Shown piece after piece: positions 51,968 to 60,896 of a stretch of DNA of 64,000 bases; position 1 is the first letter of the stretch; every line of letters starts with the position of its first letter. The position numbers and the translations under genes are program-made. The stretch is taken from positions 5,859,501 to 5,923,500 of the forward strand of contig NZ_AP019400.1 in NCBI RefSeq assembly GCF_004295585.1, written 5' to 3'. The DNA is from Cohnella abietis (GTDB lineage: Bacteria > Bacillota > Bacilli > Paenibacillales > Paenibacillaceae). The notes beneath the pieces are model-generated. The model was not told where the DNA came from. It saw only the letters and a program-made list of their open reading frames with translations, and did not search any database.

Positions 51968-52834
51968 CTATTGCTCCAATCGCTTGGATATTTTCAACTG
52001 AATATAGGTAATAAACATAACAATAAAGAACAAGAATACTGAAAGTGCACTAGCATAACCCATGTTGCCGCTTCTGAAGGCTTGAATATAAATCATATAA
52101 TCGATTGGCGTTGTTTCGTAGCCTGGACCACCGCCTGTAATCGAGAAAACAAGTCCAAACAGCCCGACAAATACATAGATGACATTGACGATCGTAAAAT
52201 AAAATATAGCTGGATATAAAGATGGGATAACGATATACATCAATCGCTGCCTCCATGTTGTTCCATCTATTTTCGCAGCATCGAATAATTCATTAGAGAT
52301 TGAGGAAAGCCCTGACAAAAAGATCAGTGTGCCTTGACCCAACGTCTGCCAGTAGAAGCAAAGAATCAAAATCATAAATTCTGTCGGGACTGTGTTAAGC
52401 CAATCCACTGTAAATGCACCTAAGCCGGCATTTTCCAGGAAGGTATTCACGATACCTCTGTTAGTAAACATTGATTTCGCCAAAAAACCGATAACTACCG
52501 AGGAGAGAATGGCAGGCAAATAATAGACGGAACGAAATAAGCGCCAGCCTGGAACCTCTTCATGCAGCAGTACCGATACAGTAAGTGAAATCAGCAAAAT
52601 ACCCGGAACGGATAATAGAAAGATTAGATTGTTTCGCAGCATGAGCGGCAGATCACCATTGCTCATTATGTTCTTGAAGTTGTCCCAGCCGATAAATGTA
52701 GAATTTACCCCATCCCAATCAGTAAAGCTATGAAAGAACGTGTTGAACATGGGATAACCTACAAATACAGCCAATAACACAAAAGCCGGCAGCAAGGAGA
52801 ACAAACCAATTCTTCGTTCTTGCTTTAGACCCAT
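51968..52834 (-). CDS. Sugar ABC transporter permease (MalF-type)
   Basis: 288 residues with six membrane helices. GLFSLLPAFVLLAVFVGYPM and FFHSFTDWDGVNSTFIGWDN open the protein; the EAA loop is ISNELFDAAKIDGTTWRQRL. ATG has AAGGAGGGATATAGGA upstream. It follows a hairpin that separates it from the binding-protein gene. As in the other sugar importer of this window, no ATPase is encoded nearby. Confidence 0.9.
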   Translation of the reverse strand: MGLKQERRIGLFSLLPAFVLLAVFVGYPMFNTFFHSFTDWDGVNSTFIGWDNFKNIMSNGDLPLMLRNNLIFLLSVPGILLISLTVSVLLHEEVPGWRLFRSVYYLPAILSSVVIGFLAKSMFTNRGIVNTFLENAGLGAFTVDWLNTVPTEFMILILCFYWQTLGQGTLIFLSGLSSISNELFDAAKIDGTTWRQRLMYIVIPSLYPAIFYFTIVNVIYVFVGLFGLVFSITGGGPGYETTPIDYMIYIQAFRSGNMGYASALSVFLFFIVMFITYIQLKISKRLEQ

Positions 52835-52866
52835 TCCTATATCCCTCCTTGCCTTTTGTTAAAAGC

Positions 52867-52887
52867 GACCTCCCTAATAGGGAGGTC
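52867..52887 (-). terminator. Intercistronic hairpin between binding protein and permease genes
   Basis: GACCTCCC and GGGAGGTC form a perfect 8-bp stem around a 5-base loop; on the minus strand it is followed by GCTTTTAAC. It is a weak terminator or mRNA-stabilising hairpin after the binding-protein gene. Confidence 0.7.
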
Positions 52888-52900
52888 ATCTTTTGAAAGC

Positions 52901-54226
52901 TTATTTATTTTTCAGAAGTGAATCACGTTTCTGATCTATTTTCTTCATGAATTCTTCTGCAGTCATTTTACCGCTGGAAACAAGGGATTGAAGAGACATC
53001 ATTTCGCTTGTCAGCTCAGCTGGGTAAACATTATCCGGCCAGAAGATCGTGCTTGGCTCATTAGCCATATCTTGCATTTCTTTTACTAAAGGATCAGATA
53101 CGTATTCGTTAACATCAACATCGTTAACTACAGTAATACGAGCTTCACCAGACTTGATTTTGTTGATTTGCTCTTCCTTGCTCATGAGGAACTTGATGAA
53201 ATCAGCAGTTTCTTTCTTGTGATCAGAGTAGTTCGTCATTACAAGTGCCGCGCCAACTCCACCAGGACCACCATTGTGGATTTTTACATCTTCGCTGAAG
53301 TCAGGAATTTTCATAAAGCCAACTTCATCGCCCATTTCTTTTGCGAAGGTCAAGATGTCAGAATTTGCTCCTACAGTCATGCTCAGTTGTCCTTGAATAA
53401 ACAATTGACGAACGGAATCATCTGCAATAACCAAATTTTTCTCGAACAGCTCGCGCCAGCCCTTCATGATATCTACTAGCTTAGGATCGGAGAAGTTCGT
53501 TTCACCTTTAACCAAGCTGTCAAGACCTGGGATATCCACCGTTTGTGCAATCCAGTAGTCTGGCACGTGGAGGAAGCTGTCTTTGAATAGTCCAAGCGGA
53601 GTAATAGATTTTGTTTTAACTTTCTCGAGCATAGCTACGAATTCTTGGAAATTCTTAGGGCGTTGAGCAACTGGGTCAATCCCTGCATCAGCAAAGATTT
53701 TCTTGTTGTACGCTAGAAGAAAAGTTCCGTCTGTTGCGAATGGAACACCATAAGCTTTGCCTTCTGCAGTAAAGTCTTCTGTTGTTGCGCTCCAGCCAAC
53801 GATTCTGTTTCTTTCTTCGCTTGTAAAGTAGCTATCCATTGGCTCCAAAAATTGCTTAAAGCGGAGCATGTACGAACCGGACCAAAGTACAGTCAGATCT
53901 GGACCATTTTTTGCAATGCTAGCCGTTTGGAATTTTGCAAACAGCTCGTCCCCAGAAGGTACGTCTTGCACATCAATTTTCACATTTGGATTTGCTGCTT
54001 CAAAACGCTTAACTGCTTGAGAAATATAAAATTCTTCCTTTTTCTTGGCCTTATTATTCTCATCAATGGTTGCAAACCCGGAGTTCCAGAAAACAATATT
54101 GACTTTCTTCTCTCCATTGCTACCTGTAGAAGCGCTTTCATTTGCGTTCTTCGAACACGCGCTGAGCATTAATGCAAGTACCATAATTACAGCAACACTT
54201 AAAACAGACCATCTTCTCATTCTCAT
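52901..54226 (-). CDS. Sugar ABC transporter substrate-binding lipoprotein
   Basis: 441 residues. The lipoprotein signal is RWSVLSVAVIMVLALMLSAC with lipobox LSAC. A short Ser/Asn-rich linker precedes an extracellular family 1 binding protein (KVNIVFWNSGFATIDENNK, AVKRFEAANPNVKIDVQDVP, PDLTVLWSGSYMLRF). It should bind the oligosaccharide that the GH4 enzyme later splits; a uronide-containing sugar is a guess from the GH4 motif. ATG has GAGGGAAG upstream. Its promoter region carries direct repeats suited to the adjacent YesN-type regulator. Confidence 0.88.
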   Translation of the reverse strand: MRMRRWSVLSVAVIMVLALMLSACSKNANESASTGSNGEKKVNIVFWNSGFATIDENNKAKKKEEFYISQAVKRFEAANPNVKIDVQDVPSGDELFAKFQTASIAKNGPDLTVLWSGSYMLRFKQFLEPMDSYFTSEERNRIVGWSATTEDFTAEGKAYGVPFATDGTFLLAYNKKIFADAGIDPVAQRPKNFQEFVAMLEKVKTKSITPLGLFKDSFLHVPDYWIAQTVDIPGLDSLVKGETNFSDPKLVDIMKGWRELFEKNLVIADDSVRQLFIQGQLSMTVGANSDILTFAKEMGDEVGFMKIPDFSEDVKIHNGGPGGVGAALVMTNYSDHKKETADFIKFLMSKEEQINKIKSGEARITVVNDVDVNEYVSDPLVKEMQDMANEPSTIFWPDNVYPAELTSEMMSLQSLVSSGKMTAEEFMKKIDQKRDSLLKNK

Positions 54227-54267
54227 GGAAAACTTCCCTCTTTTCTTTAGTTGTTGTCTTGCTACCT

Positions 54268-54358
54268 AGTATAGAAGCTTTCCACATGTAGATGAATGTC
54301 CTAAGTCAACCATTTAATTTATCATTTTATATCCACGACCAAATTTACTTATCATTTT
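54268..54358 (-). promoter_or_regulatory. Activator-dependent promoter with paired operator sites
   Basis: Minus strand: TATACT (54273-54268) with a poor -35 TTCATC (54296-54291), spacer 17. Upstream, TTATCATTTT occurs at 54319-54328 and again at 54349-54358 (plus-strand reading), 30 bases apart, about three helical turns. That is the usual geometry for two AraC-type regulator sites, and the response regulator at 54380 is the obvious candidate. Confidence 0.5.
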
Positions 54359-54379
54359 TTAAACTGGGGTTAACATCTT

Positions 54380-55954
54380 TTAATCATTTTCTGTTTCAAC
54401 GTAATGTGAAGGTGCGACACCCTTGATTTTCTTAAACATTCGAGTAAACGAGCTCAGATTTAAATAGCCAAGCTTGTCAGAAACTTCCGTTAAGGTCATC
54501 CCGCTACGTATCATCGTTTCAGCTTGCTCCACCTTAGCCGTTAATACAGCCGTGCTAAAAGAAATACCCTTCTCTTCCTTATATATCCTACTGAGATAAA
54601 CCGGACTTACTTTCAGGTGCGCGGCAATACCATTTAAACTAATTTCCTCGAACTGATGCTCTTGAATGAAAAGCTCGGTAGCATCAACAAATTTCTTTCT
54701 TTCTTGGCCGTTCTTCTCCTTAAATATCGGATCCTGTAAAGCATGGATAGCATGATATAGCAGCTGAACAGCTTGCGTTAAGGAGACGCAGTCCAACAGC
54801 TCGGTTCTTTGGATATAGGTTTCCAATGGGCGCCTTCCCGACATTTCACCTATCTTCTTCAGCTGGAATAAAATGTCCTCCAGCACATTGTGCAGCAATA
54901 TTGGTTTAGGATATGGAGGGCCAACTACCTGCTTCAGTTCCGCTAGAAGGTCTTCTGCCTGCTCGAATTGAAAGCTCGAAAGCTTGTTCATAATCGACTT
55001 CTTCCAAGTAAACACTGCATCAGAAAGTGTTGACTCAGGCACTTCCCCCTGAAATAGATGCTCGTCCTCTTGATAATATTTAAGACTTAGCAGTTCACTG
55101 GAAGTGCCGTCGTATTCGATCCACTCTCGCCAGTCAGTGAACTTTTGACTCACCGCAATAGATAGGGAATGTCCAAGATACTGCGAAACTGAGTCGATCA
55201 ACAGCTTCGGATCAATCTCAAGACTGTTCCCACTGCGTAACAATACATGCCAACAGTTGTCCTTGATGTTCTCGACAAACCCAATTAACCTGCCTCTATA
55301 TAGCTCAACAGCCATATTATCGATCGAATGACCTATTTTAACTATCTCTTGGGAGGTTAGAATCGAATCGTCTTGTGAAGCCTCTAATGCAACGACCCAT
55401 GCTTGATATTCTCCCTTTTGTAGAAAATGTTTATACTCTCCCAGCTTATCTGCGAATTCTTCTGTCTCCTCGCTGTTATACAGGCCGTGTAACCAGTCTC
55501 TCAATAGACTGGCTTTGCGAACGTATCTAGAGCCCGCTTCCGGTGTTGATTCTTCATGAATCGTTTGCTCCAGCTGCTTGGCTTTCATCTTGTCAGTTAA
55601 TTGCTTCAGAATAAGCTGAAGCTCTTCAATTTCCATTGTTGATTTAACAATAAAATCATGAACGCCCAGGCGCAGTGATTTACGAACTGTTTCAAAATCT
55701 TGATTGCACGTAAGAATAATAAATTCTCCATCTGGATTTAACGGTTTTACTTTCTCTATAAAATCCAGCCCATTCATTCTTGGAAGCTGAATATCTACAA
55801 GGGCGATATCAGGCAAATAAGTTTCGTATAGCTCTACAGCTTCGACTCCGTCTCTCGCTTCGCATACGACTTCAAGTCCCATTTCGGACCAAGGAATTAA
55901 AGATTTGATTCCCATCCTAACTAACATATCGTCTTCAATAATCATCGCTTTCAT
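54380..55954 (-). CDS. Response regulator with AraC-type output (YesN-like)
   Basis: 524 residues. The receiver domain (~1-120) has acidic IIEDD, the phosphorylated aspartate in YLPDIALVDIQLPRMNGLDF and the lysine in FIVKSTMEIEEL. A long middle region (~130-410) is typical of the YesN group. The C-terminal ~100 have two helix-turn-helix motifs (EISLNGIAAHLKVSPVYLSR, LTEVSDKLGYLNLSSFTRMF, then KGVAPSHYV). It overlaps the kinase gene by four bases and probably activates the sugar importer and catabolic operon downstream. ATG has GGAGGAGATCCAGA upstream. Confidence 0.92.
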   Translation of the reverse strand: MKAMIIEDDMLVRMGIKSLIPWSEMGLEVVCEARDGVEAVELYETYLPDIALVDIQLPRMNGLDFIEKVKPLNPDGEFIILTCNQDFETVRKSLRLGVHDFIVKSTMEIEELQLILKQLTDKMKAKQLEQTIHEESTPEAGSRYVRKASLLRDWLHGLYNSEETEEFADKLGEYKHFLQKGEYQAWVVALEASQDDSILTSQEIVKIGHSIDNMAVELYRGRLIGFVENIKDNCWHVLLRSGNSLEIDPKLLIDSVSQYLGHSLSIAVSQKFTDWREWIEYDGTSSELLSLKYYQEDEHLFQGEVPESTLSDAVFTWKKSIMNKLSSFQFEQAEDLLAELKQVVGPPYPKPILLHNVLEDILFQLKKIGEMSGRRPLETYIQRTELLDCVSLTQAVQLLYHAIHALQDPIFKEKNGQERKKFVDATELFIQEHQFEEISLNGIAAHLKVSPVYLSRIYKEEKGISFSTAVLTAKVEQAETMIRSGMTLTEVSDKLGYLNLSSFTRMFKKIKGVAPSHYVETEND

Positions 55955-57765
55955 TCTGGATCTCCTCCATGGTGATTAATATATGGGAAAGTTAGCGTGA
56001 CGACGGTTCCCTTACCCCTCACGCTTCGAATTTCGATGCCATAACGTTCTCCGTACTCTAACTGCAATCGGCGATGAACATTTTTTAAACCGATCCCCGA
56101 TGTCTTGCCCTCATCCTCATTAAGGTCATTAATTAGCATACCGTCAAGTGCGGCTTCCTCTATCCCTACTCCGTTATCCATGACTTCCACCCGTACCTGC
56201 TCGTCCTCCAACACACATGACATTGTCAATTTCGGCGTTATACCGTCGAGATTAGCGAACCCGTGTAATATGGCATTCTCGACGATGGGCTGCAGCGTTA
56301 GCTTAAGAATTCTTGCGTTCTGAACCTCTGGTGGCACATCCCATTCCGTTTCGATCTTCATAAATATACGTTTCTCGTGGAAGGCGATATAGCTTTTTAC
56401 ATAATCCATCTCCTCACCGATCGTGCTCCAGATGGTGAGTGATTTACTTAACGTATAATTAAGCATACTGCTGAGATTGACAAGCGTCTGGGCGATCGTC
56501 TTCTCCCCCTTCATTTCTGCCATCCAGCGAATCGAGTTGATCGAATTATGCAGAAAATGAGGCTTGATCTGTGACAGCAATAAATTCAATTCCAGGTGTG
56601 ATTTTTCCCGCTCATCTGTTTTGATTCGATCGATTTGTTCATTAATTCGGCTTACCATCTGCTGAATGCCTGAAAACAAAATTTCGATTTCCTCCAAGCC
56701 CTTGTATTGGAAGTCCCAAATGACATCCGGTCCCTGTCCGGGCTCATTAAAGCGGATTTTTCGTACCGTCTTGGACAAATTCAGAACGGGTATCATTGCT
56801 TTTCTCGTGAATATATACAAAATGAGTGAGATTAGAATAATGGAAGAAACGGTTACAGTAAGCGTATGACTCCACAATTGCTTAGTAGGACTTGCGACCA
56901 GCTCTTCAGGTGTTAAGGCAATTAAATGCCATTTTAAGAAAGGGATATTTTGAATCGAGCAGAAATAGCTCTGCCCTTTCCACTTAATATGGAAGCTTTC
57001 ATACCCTCCACCGTTGATCTTCGCATGGGATACAGCAAGACTGGATAATTCCTGTAAATAAGAGTTATTATCTTCTTCACTTGAGATGAGCAATTCACCA
57101 TCTTCTTGACTTATGAATGCCAGCGTCGAGCTATTGAGTTGAATTTTACGTAGTAGCCGTTGGAATAAGCTCTCGTTCACTTCTACGTTTAACAGCCCTA
57201 GAGACAAATTCTCTTGTACGATATTTTTTGTAAAATATAAAGCATGTTTCCCATCAGATAGATCGTGAAAATTAGGGCCCACATTGCGATACATAATATT
57301 ATTATCATAAGGTATTCTGCCCGGCCAATTAAACCCTCGCACAATTTGCTTTATTCTCTCAGCCTCTGTATCGTGCAGATAGCTATTACTAAACACTTCC
57401 TCTTGATTGTTGATGATCTGTACGTACAGAGGAACTCTCAACCGATAGTCCGCATTAAAGGATCTCAGTCTATCTCTGACCTCTTTACTATTAATAGGTG
57501 TGCTTTCATCACGATTAAGCAATCTCTGCAGCTCCTGATCTTGAGACAGAGTGCGAATATAATCCTCAATGTGATTGACATAAAAATCCAAGCTTATAGA
57601 GAGCGACTCCATATTGCTTGAAACCGACTTGTCATATAATGTCTCTACTTGCTTAACTGCTCCCTTCCCCAGCATATAACCTTGGAAAAGAACAGGAACA
57701 ATGATAATGCACATAAGGAGCAGAATAAGCGTCATCAAGTTCATACGACGTTTCATCCGAATCAT
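55951..57765 (-). CDS. Sensor histidine kinase (YesM-like)
   Basis: 604 residues. Two membrane helices (near 10-30 and 290-315) flank a large extracellular Cache-like sensing domain. HAMP follows (~315-370), then the LytS/YesM-type kinase region with the phosphorylated histidine in LLSQIKPHFLHNSINSIRWM and the ATPase motifs QPIVENAILHGF (N box), VEVMDNGVGI (G1) and SGIGLKNVHRRL (G2). It senses an extracellular sugar, possibly through the binding protein. ATG follows a GGGGGGG stretch. A terminator-free 163-base gap separates it from SelO. Confidence 0.92.
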   Translation of the reverse strand: MIRMKRRMNLMTLILLLMCIIIVPVLFQGYMLGKGAVKQVETLYDKSVSSNMESLSISLDFYVNHIEDYIRTLSQDQELQRLLNRDESTPINSKEVRDRLRSFNADYRLRVPLYVQIINNQEEVFSNSYLHDTEAERIKQIVRGFNWPGRIPYDNNIMYRNVGPNFHDLSDGKHALYFTKNIVQENLSLGLLNVEVNESLFQRLLRKIQLNSSTLAFISQEDGELLISSEEDNNSYLQELSSLAVSHAKINGGGYESFHIKWKGQSYFCSIQNIPFLKWHLIALTPEELVASPTKQLWSHTLTVTVSSIILISLILYIFTRKAMIPVLNLSKTVRKIRFNEPGQGPDVIWDFQYKGLEEIEILFSGIQQMVSRINEQIDRIKTDEREKSHLELNLLLSQIKPHFLHNSINSIRWMAEMKGEKTIAQTLVNLSSMLNYTLSKSLTIWSTIGEEMDYVKSYIAFHEKRIFMKIETEWDVPPEVQNARILKLTLQPIVENAILHGFANLDGITPKLTMSCVLEDEQVRVEVMDNGVGIEEAALDGMLINDLNEDEGKTSGIGLKNVHRRLQLEYGERYGIEIRSVRGKGTVVTLTFPYINHHGGDPE

Positions 57766-57825
57766 GCATATCCCCCCCTCGCTTATTCTATGCCTTCTAC
57801 CTTAACACCAATTGACTCGTTAATA

Positions 57826-57858
57826 AAATGATCGTTCTGAATGGTTATCTTCAGAACG
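57826..57858 (-). terminator. Terminator of the selO gene
   Basis: CGTTCTGAA (57833-57841) pairs with TTCAGAACG (57850-57858) around an 8-base loop; on the minus strand it is followed by ATCATTTTATTAAC. It stands between selO and the kinase gene on the same strand. Confidence 0.65.
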
Positions 57859-57928
57859 ACCTTTGAAAGAACCCAAGCTATATGTTATTACCGATAATAT
57901 TCTCAACTATTGATGACAAATGAAAAGG

Positions 57929-59410
57929 TCATGTCCCACAGAAGGTTTGATACGGATAAGCTGTTGGCTCAGGAAGTGTGGCGTAATCAGCCTGCTCATC
58001 AGAGTGCGCGAAGGGACTCGATAGAACATGAAGAAGCCTCTTCATCACGTCGTAGTCGCCATGCTTTACCGCCGCTTCCAATGCTTCTTCTACCCGATGG
58101 TTGCGCGGAATTATTGCTGGATTACGGCTACGCATCAACTGATGCGAGGAAGCCTTAGATTCCGGCTGCCTACCCAATCTCGCCTGCCATAGCTCTTGCC
58201 ATTGTGTGAATTCCTCAGAGCCCGACAGAACCGTATCCTCCACCTTATCAAAGGTTAATGCGAGGAACGTATTCGTGTAATCCGCTCGATACTTCTGCAT
58301 CATACTGAGTAACCCTTCAATAAGAGCTTCATCCTCAACCTCTTCATTAAAGATTCCCAGCTTCGCCCTCATTCCCGCCTGCCAATTAAGGTGATACAGC
58401 TTGGCAAAGTCCGCAAGCGCATCCTCGGCTAGCTTAATTGCCTGCTCTTCGTCCACATGGATTAGCGGCAATAGTGCTTCCGCAAATCTTGCGAGATTCC
58501 ACCCAGCAAGATGCGGCTGATTCCCATAGGCGTAGCGGCCATTGGTGTCAATAGAGCTGAATACCGTTGCTGAATCATAAACATCCAAGAAGGCACAAGG
58601 ACCATAATCAATCGTTTCTCCGCTAAGAGCCATATTATCCGTGTTCATAACGCCATGAATAAACCCAACGAGCTGCCACTTGGCAATGAGGTCTGCCTGA
58701 CGTTTAATCACTTCCTTTAGGAGTGAAAGATAGCGGTTCTCATCGCCTTCAGCTTTAACCTCTGGAAAATGTCGCTGCAAAGTATAGTCTGCCAGTGCCC
58801 TGAGATCCTCAACTGAACTCCAATTAGCAGCATATTGAAAAGTACCAACACGCAAGTGACTAGCAGCTATACGAGTAAGAACGGCACCCGGTTGATCGAT
58901 TTCACGAATGACAGACTCACCAGTCGTCACAACCGCAAGACTCCGAGTAGTCGGAATACCCAAAGCTTGCATGGCTTCACTGATGATATATTCACGGAGC
59001 ATGGGACCAAGCCCTGCCCGGCCATCACCTCGACGGGAGTATGGTGTTGGACCTGATCCTTTAAGCTGAATATCTACTCGCTCACCTTGAGGAGTGATCT
59101 GTTCCCCAAGCAGTATAGCCCGTCCATCACCGAGCATATTAAAATGTCCGAATTGATGCCCCGCATAAGCTTGAGCAAGAGGCAATGCTCCTTGGGGAAT
59201 CTGATTACCGGCAAACACCGCTACACCATCATTGCTCTGTAACGCTTCAACGTACAACCCAAGTGATTGTGCCAACGGGCCATTCACAATGATCGCTTTC
59301 GGCGAGCGTACAGGGGTCGGGTTAAGCCTTGAAAAAAAAGATTGCGGAAGACGTGCATAGCTGTTGTCGAAGTTCCATCCTGCATCTATGATTTCTGTTT
59401 TCTCTGTCAT
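57929..59410 (-). CDS. selO: SelO/YdiU-family protein adenylyltransferase
   Basis: 493 residues. SelO proteins have a kinase-like fold that binds ATP upside-down and AMPylates proteins. The motifs are GWNFDNSYARLPQSFFSRLN at the start, YAGHQFGHFNMLGDGRAILL, DIQLKGSGPTPYSRRGDGRA, REYIISEAMQALGIPTTRSL and GFIHGVMNTDNMALSGETIDYG (catalytic Asn/Asp), then a C-terminal tail. There is no C-terminal selenocysteine segment. ATG has AAGGAGACCAT upstream. It appears monocistronic. Confidence 0.93.
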   Translation of the reverse strand: MTEKTEIIDAGWNFDNSYARLPQSFFSRLNPTPVRSPKAIIVNGPLAQSLGLYVEALQSNDGVAVFAGNQIPQGALPLAQAYAGHQFGHFNMLGDGRAILLGEQITPQGERVDIQLKGSGPTPYSRRGDGRAGLGPMLREYIISEAMQALGIPTTRSLAVVTTGESVIREIDQPGAVLTRIAASHLRVGTFQYAANWSSVEDLRALADYTLQRHFPEVKAEGDENRYLSLLKEVIKRQADLIAKWQLVGFIHGVMNTDNMALSGETIDYGPCAFLDVYDSATVFSSIDTNGRYAYGNQPHLAGWNLARFAEALLPLIHVDEEQAIKLAEDALADFAKLYHLNWQAGMRAKLGIFNEEVEDEALIEGLLSMMQKYRADYTNTFLALTFDKVEDTVLSGSEEFTQWQELWQARLGRQPESKASSHQLMRSRNPAIIPRNHRVEEALEAAVKHGDYDVMKRLLHVLSSPFAHSDEQADYATLPEPTAYPYQTFCGT

Positions 59411-59534
59411 ATGGTCTCCTTAAAGAAGCTTTCTTAAAGTATGTTTCTTTCTTTTATTATACCCTATTCAAAAGTCGAACTCACAATTGGTTTTGCTGAC
59501 TCTCAATAACGTACTCATGGGGATAGTCTAAGTG

Positions 59535-59564
59535 TTCCAGCACAATGCCCCCGTATTGTATAAT
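59535..59564 (+). promoter_or_regulatory. Promoter very close to the LytTR regulator start codon
   Basis: TATAAT at 59559-59564 with a weak -35 (TTCCAG, 59535-59540). Transcription would start near 59571, only about five bases before the ATG at 59576, so the message would be leaderless or nearly so. Confidence 0.5.
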
Positions 59565-59575
59565 GGTTAAGTTCA

Positions 59576-60727
59576 ATGGATACAATTCTCATTGGAACTT
59601 TATGTAGATTAGGTGATCAAGTGACTGTTCTCCAGATCAGAGAGCTAGAGAGATATACGGAAAATATGCTTGTATTTCCTTCTTTTCATATAGATGTAGA
59701 TCGTCATGATGTCATTGCGCTCTATTCGAGCATGAACGTGCGCAGTACTTTAATAGCCATGCTGACAGGAAGATTGCCGCTCTCTAGTGGAGAGATTCGT
59801 GTAACTGGAGTGTTGTATAGCAGCAATAAGAAGGCTTATTTGTCTCAGCTCGGGCTACTGCTGTTGGATGAAGGTCTTTACGAGCGGCTCACGGTAAAAG
59901 AGAACTTTACCTTCTATAAAAAGCTTTATGAATCTGCAGCCGCGATCGATTTCGTTATTCGTACTATCAAGCTTGAGAAGCAAGTCAAAATGCCTTTATC
60001 CAAGCTAAGCTTATCCGAGAAAAGAAGAGTTCAGTATGCCCGCTTATTGTTCCAAGACCCTGCACTTTTCGTATTCGAGGAGCCGGATCAGAACGTCGAC
60101 AATGAGACAAAGCTTGTTTTTCAAAAAATGGTTCGTATGCTAGGTGAAAGTGGCAAAAGCGTGCTGGTGCTAACTGGTAATATGGATACCGCGCTTAGCG
60201 TGACAAGTCAGGTGTACCGTCTGGATGAAAAGGGGCTTAAAGCCTTCGATGTTCAAGACACACAGGAAAGTCACATTCCATCACCTTCCCCATCCTCTAC
60301 CCTCCCAGAAAGCCAGACTAGCCTAATCGTAGAAGAGGAAGTGGAGGAAACCGAAGAGGATGTGGTTGAACCCGTCATCCAGCTAGTTCGGTTCGAGAAA
60401 ATCCCCACTCGGATGAATGACAAGATCATCCTCTTTAATCCACCAGAAATAGATTATATCGAGAGCAGTGAAGGACAATCTATTCTCTATATCAAGGGTG
60501 AGATGTATCCTACAACTTTCAAAATTAACGAGCTAGAGGAAAGATTGCACTCCTATGGCTTTTTCCGTTGTCACCGCTCTTATATCGTTAATCTTCAAAA
60601 GGTGAGAGAAGTAGTGACGTACACCCGCAACAGCTACAGCCTTATATTAGATGATGATCTTAAATCAGCTGTTCCTTTGTCGAAGACAAAAATGGCAGAA
60701 TTAAAGGAAATGATCGGGCTCAAATAA
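59576..60727 (+). CDS. LytTR regulator fused to a degenerate ABC-ATPase domain
   Basis: 383 residues. The N-terminal ~215 look like an ABC ATPase: VTVLQIRELERYTEN, then a Walker A replaced by LYSSMNVRSTLIAML (no GK[ST]), a Q-loop region LGLLLLDEGLYERLTVKENF, an altered signature KLSLSEKRRVQYARL and a Walker B FVFEEPDQN. It cannot hydrolyse ATP in the usual way. An acidic linker (~220-265) leads to a LytTR DNA-binding domain (~275-383: EIDYIESSEGQSILYIKGE, FFRCHRSYIVNLQKV). The adjacent ABC exporter suggests it is that exporter's regulator. No ribosome site precedes ATG; see the promoter entry. Confidence 0.85.
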   Translation: MDTILIGTLCRLGDQVTVLQIRELERYTENMLVFPSFHIDVDRHDVIALYSSMNVRSTLIAMLTGRLPLSSGEIRVTGVLYSSNKKAYLSQLGLLLLDEGLYERLTVKENFTFYKKLYESAAAIDFVIRTIKLEKQVKMPLSKLSLSEKRRVQYARLLFQDPALFVFEEPDQNVDNETKLVFQKMVRMLGESGKSVLVLTGNMDTALSVTSQVYRLDEKGLKAFDVQDTQESHIPSPSPSSTLPESQTSLIVEEEVEETEEDVVEPVIQLVRFEKIPTRMNDKIILFNPPEIDYIESSEGQSILYIKGEMYPTTFKINELEERLHSYGFFRCHRSYIVNLQKVREVVTYTRNSYSLILDDDLKSAVPLSKTKMAELKEMIGLK

Positions 60728-60896
60728 GCTCCACTCGCTGAATGATCTACTCCAAACAGCTCCTGTAGTGCTCCACTCACCTCTAAATAGGCACCATTCG
60801 CCAATCTGTATACTCCTTTGGATGGGATTATAATGCCCCTCAGTCTGATCTCAACTAGTATTAGGGTATACGAGATACAACGGAGGTTGAGGGCGC

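Noticed and set aside
60728..60896. Degenerate direct repeats (GCTCCACTC and similar) before the exporter ATPase gene
   Set aside because: Only short, poorly matching blocks; not distinguishable from low-complexity sequence by eye.
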